Positions 63,121 to 64,000 of a stretch of DNA of 64,000 nt are shown here, one piece after another. Position 1 is the first letter of the stretch; every line of letters begins with the position of its first letter. A program made the translations under genes and the position numbers. This DNA is from Deltaproteobacteria bacterium. Its GTDB lineage: Bacteria; Myxococcota_A; UBA796; CAJQPC01. The notes under the pieces are model-generated. The model searched no databases. It was not told where the DNA came from and saw only the letters and a program-made list of their open reading frames with translations. The stretch lies in contig JADKFE010000015.1 of NCBI GenBank assembly GCA_016717595.1, positions 62,001 through 126,000 of the forward strand, written 5' to 3'.

Positions 63121-64000
63121 TCAGCCGCCGCTCGTGCGCTCGGGGCTCAGGCGTGTGGCCCCCGCCAACAACGAGCGGGCGATCTGGTCGAGGCCGTCGC
63201 GGTGGGGGCTCGGCGGCACGGCGCGTAAGGCGCGGCGGGCGGCCAAGGTCTCCTCCAAGGCCATCTTTCGTGCGGCGTAGAGCCCCCCGGCGGCGCTGAC
63301 CCGATCCTTCACGGCGCTCAGGCGGCTGGCGTCCCCGCGGCGCAAGGCGAGGTCCAGAAGCGCGCTGAGCTCGGGATCTCCGGCCTGGGCGGCGATGAGC
63401 GGCAGCACCGGGCGCCCCGCCGCTGTGGCCCGAGCCAGCTCACGCAGGAGCTCCTCGGGGCCAAGCCAGAACGCGCTGAGATCCTCGATGGCGTGCCAGG
63501 CCACGCCCATGTGGCGGCCATAACGCCCAAGCGCGCTCACCACGGGCCTCGGCGCCCCGGCGATGCGGCCCCCGGCCCGGGTGCAGAACGCGAACACCGC
63601 GCCGGAGTGGCCTTCAGCGTACTCTTTTACGTCCAAGAGCGTGGGCTCGCGGCGGCGCAGCTCATCGGCGAGGATCTGGCCCTCGGAGATCTCACGCAGG
63701 GTCTCCAAGACCTCCCCCACGAGCTCCGGCGCCGGGGCGTGCTGGGCGACCTCCAAGGCGCGCAGAGTGAGGTGGTTGCCGCCGAGCCAATGCGCCGCGC
63801 CGCCGAGCAGGCGCCGGGCCACGCGGCGTCGCAGCCCCCCTTGGCGCCCCAAGGCCGCGTCGTGAACGCCCAAGGCGAGGTTCAGCAGCTCCGCGGAGTA
63901 CGCGGCCTCGTCGAGGTCTCCGGCGTCTCCACCGGCGGCGCGGGCGGCGAGCTGCACCAAGAGCGTGCGCACCCGCGGCACCCCAGGCGCGATGTACGAC
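63121..64000 (-). CDS. Degenerate polyprenyl diphosphate synthase-like protein (5' truncated by window)
   Basis: At least 293 residues; the frame is open to the window edge (SYIAPGVPRVR precedes TLLVQLAARAAGG), so the N-terminus is missing. The helix pattern follows trans-prenyltransferases: AAYSAELLNLALGVHDAALG where the first DDxxD motif should be, LGGNHLTLRALEVA for GDYLLA, EISEGQILADEL for GE, a YAEGHSGAVFAFCTRAG region for the KT motif, and GRHMGVAWHAIEDLSAFW for the second DDxxD. Almost every metal-binding aspartate is replaced, so chain elongation is unlikely. A C-terminal 110-residue helical extension is also present. It may be a non-catalytic subunit or repurposed fold. Confidence 0.65.
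   Translation of the reverse strand, partial: SYIAPGVPRVRTLLVQLAARAAGGDAGDLDEAAYSAELLNLALGVHDAALGRQGGLRRRVARRLLGGAAHWLGGNHLTLRALEVAQHAPAPELVGEVLETLREISEGQILADELRRREPTLLDVKEYAEGHSGAVFAFCTRAGGRIAGAPRPVVSALGRYGRHMGVAWHAIEDLSAFWLGPEELLRELARATAAGRPVLPLIAAQAGDPELSALLDLALRRGDASRLSAVKDRVSAAGGLYAARKMALEETLAARRALRAVPPSPHRDGLDQIARSLLAGATRLSPERTSGG

Overview
This is a very GC-rich, gene-dense 64 kb stretch of bacterial chromosome, probably from a myxobacterium-like member of Myxococcota. The evidence is four Ser/Thr kinase-type proteins (one fused to an FGE-sulfatase-fold domain), FHA and PP2C partners, many lipoproteins and outer-membrane barrels, a cell-surface protein with MopE-type DxDGDG/DCDD repeats ending in a MYXO-CTERM-like tail (Cys motif, hydrophobic helix, Arg cluster), a DpgA-type type III polyketide synthase and a P450. 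I see no rRNA, tRNA, CRISPR, transposase or phage gene, so it reads as ordinary chromosome rather than an island.

Layout. 1-10 kb: end of an unknown protein; amidohydrolase lipoprotein divergent from a P450 that is translationally coupled to a kinase-FGE fusion; ATP-grasp enzyme; orphan ZnuA-like lipoprotein; CBM9/barrel protein. 10-15 kb: PKD-like lipoprotein with a C-terminal repeat, a degenerate ParA/MinD-like TPR protein, and a TetR/short-chain dehydrogenase pair with a clear promoter and two operator half-turn-matched repeats. 14.8-20 kb: tightly overlapping minus-strand operon for a transenvelope system (barrel, LolD-like ATPase, two FtsX/LolE-type permeases, LolA-like carrier). 20-30.5 kb: M1 aminopeptidase, then the alpha-2-macroglobulin/PBP1C pair. 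30.6-33.3 kb: DpgA-like synthase and a polytopic membrane protein.

33.3-53 kb is the most interesting part: ten co-directional genes, mostly overlapping by 4 bp, coding for two membrane kinases, a zinc-ribbon FHA protein, a vWA-TM-FHA protein, a PP2C phosphatase with a membrane helix, a secreted Ig-like membrane protein, a second vWA membrane protein, a large tubulin/FtsZ-like GTPase, a membrane protein with a tubulin-paralogue-like head, and a membrane-anchored, apparently dead helicase of the DUF1998 type. The two single-pass proteins share a homologous cytoplasmic C-terminal domain. I read this as an envelope-spanning, phospho-regulated tubulin-like machine of unknown function.

53-64 kb: SRPBCC-epimerase fusion, surface beta-helix protein coupled to a SprT-like metallopeptidase, UspA, intradiol-dioxygenase-like Tat lipoprotein, methyltransferase, small membrane proteins and lipoproteins, and the C-terminal part of a degenerate polyprenyl synthase running off the end.

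Caution: six genes are interrupted by single-base shifts, five of them in short homopolymers (near 8029, 16582, 38326, 46759 and 48540; the sixth near 41920). They restore perfectly sensible family sequence when corrected, so sequencing or assembly error is the simplest explanation. For those genes the coordinates given span the repaired gene.
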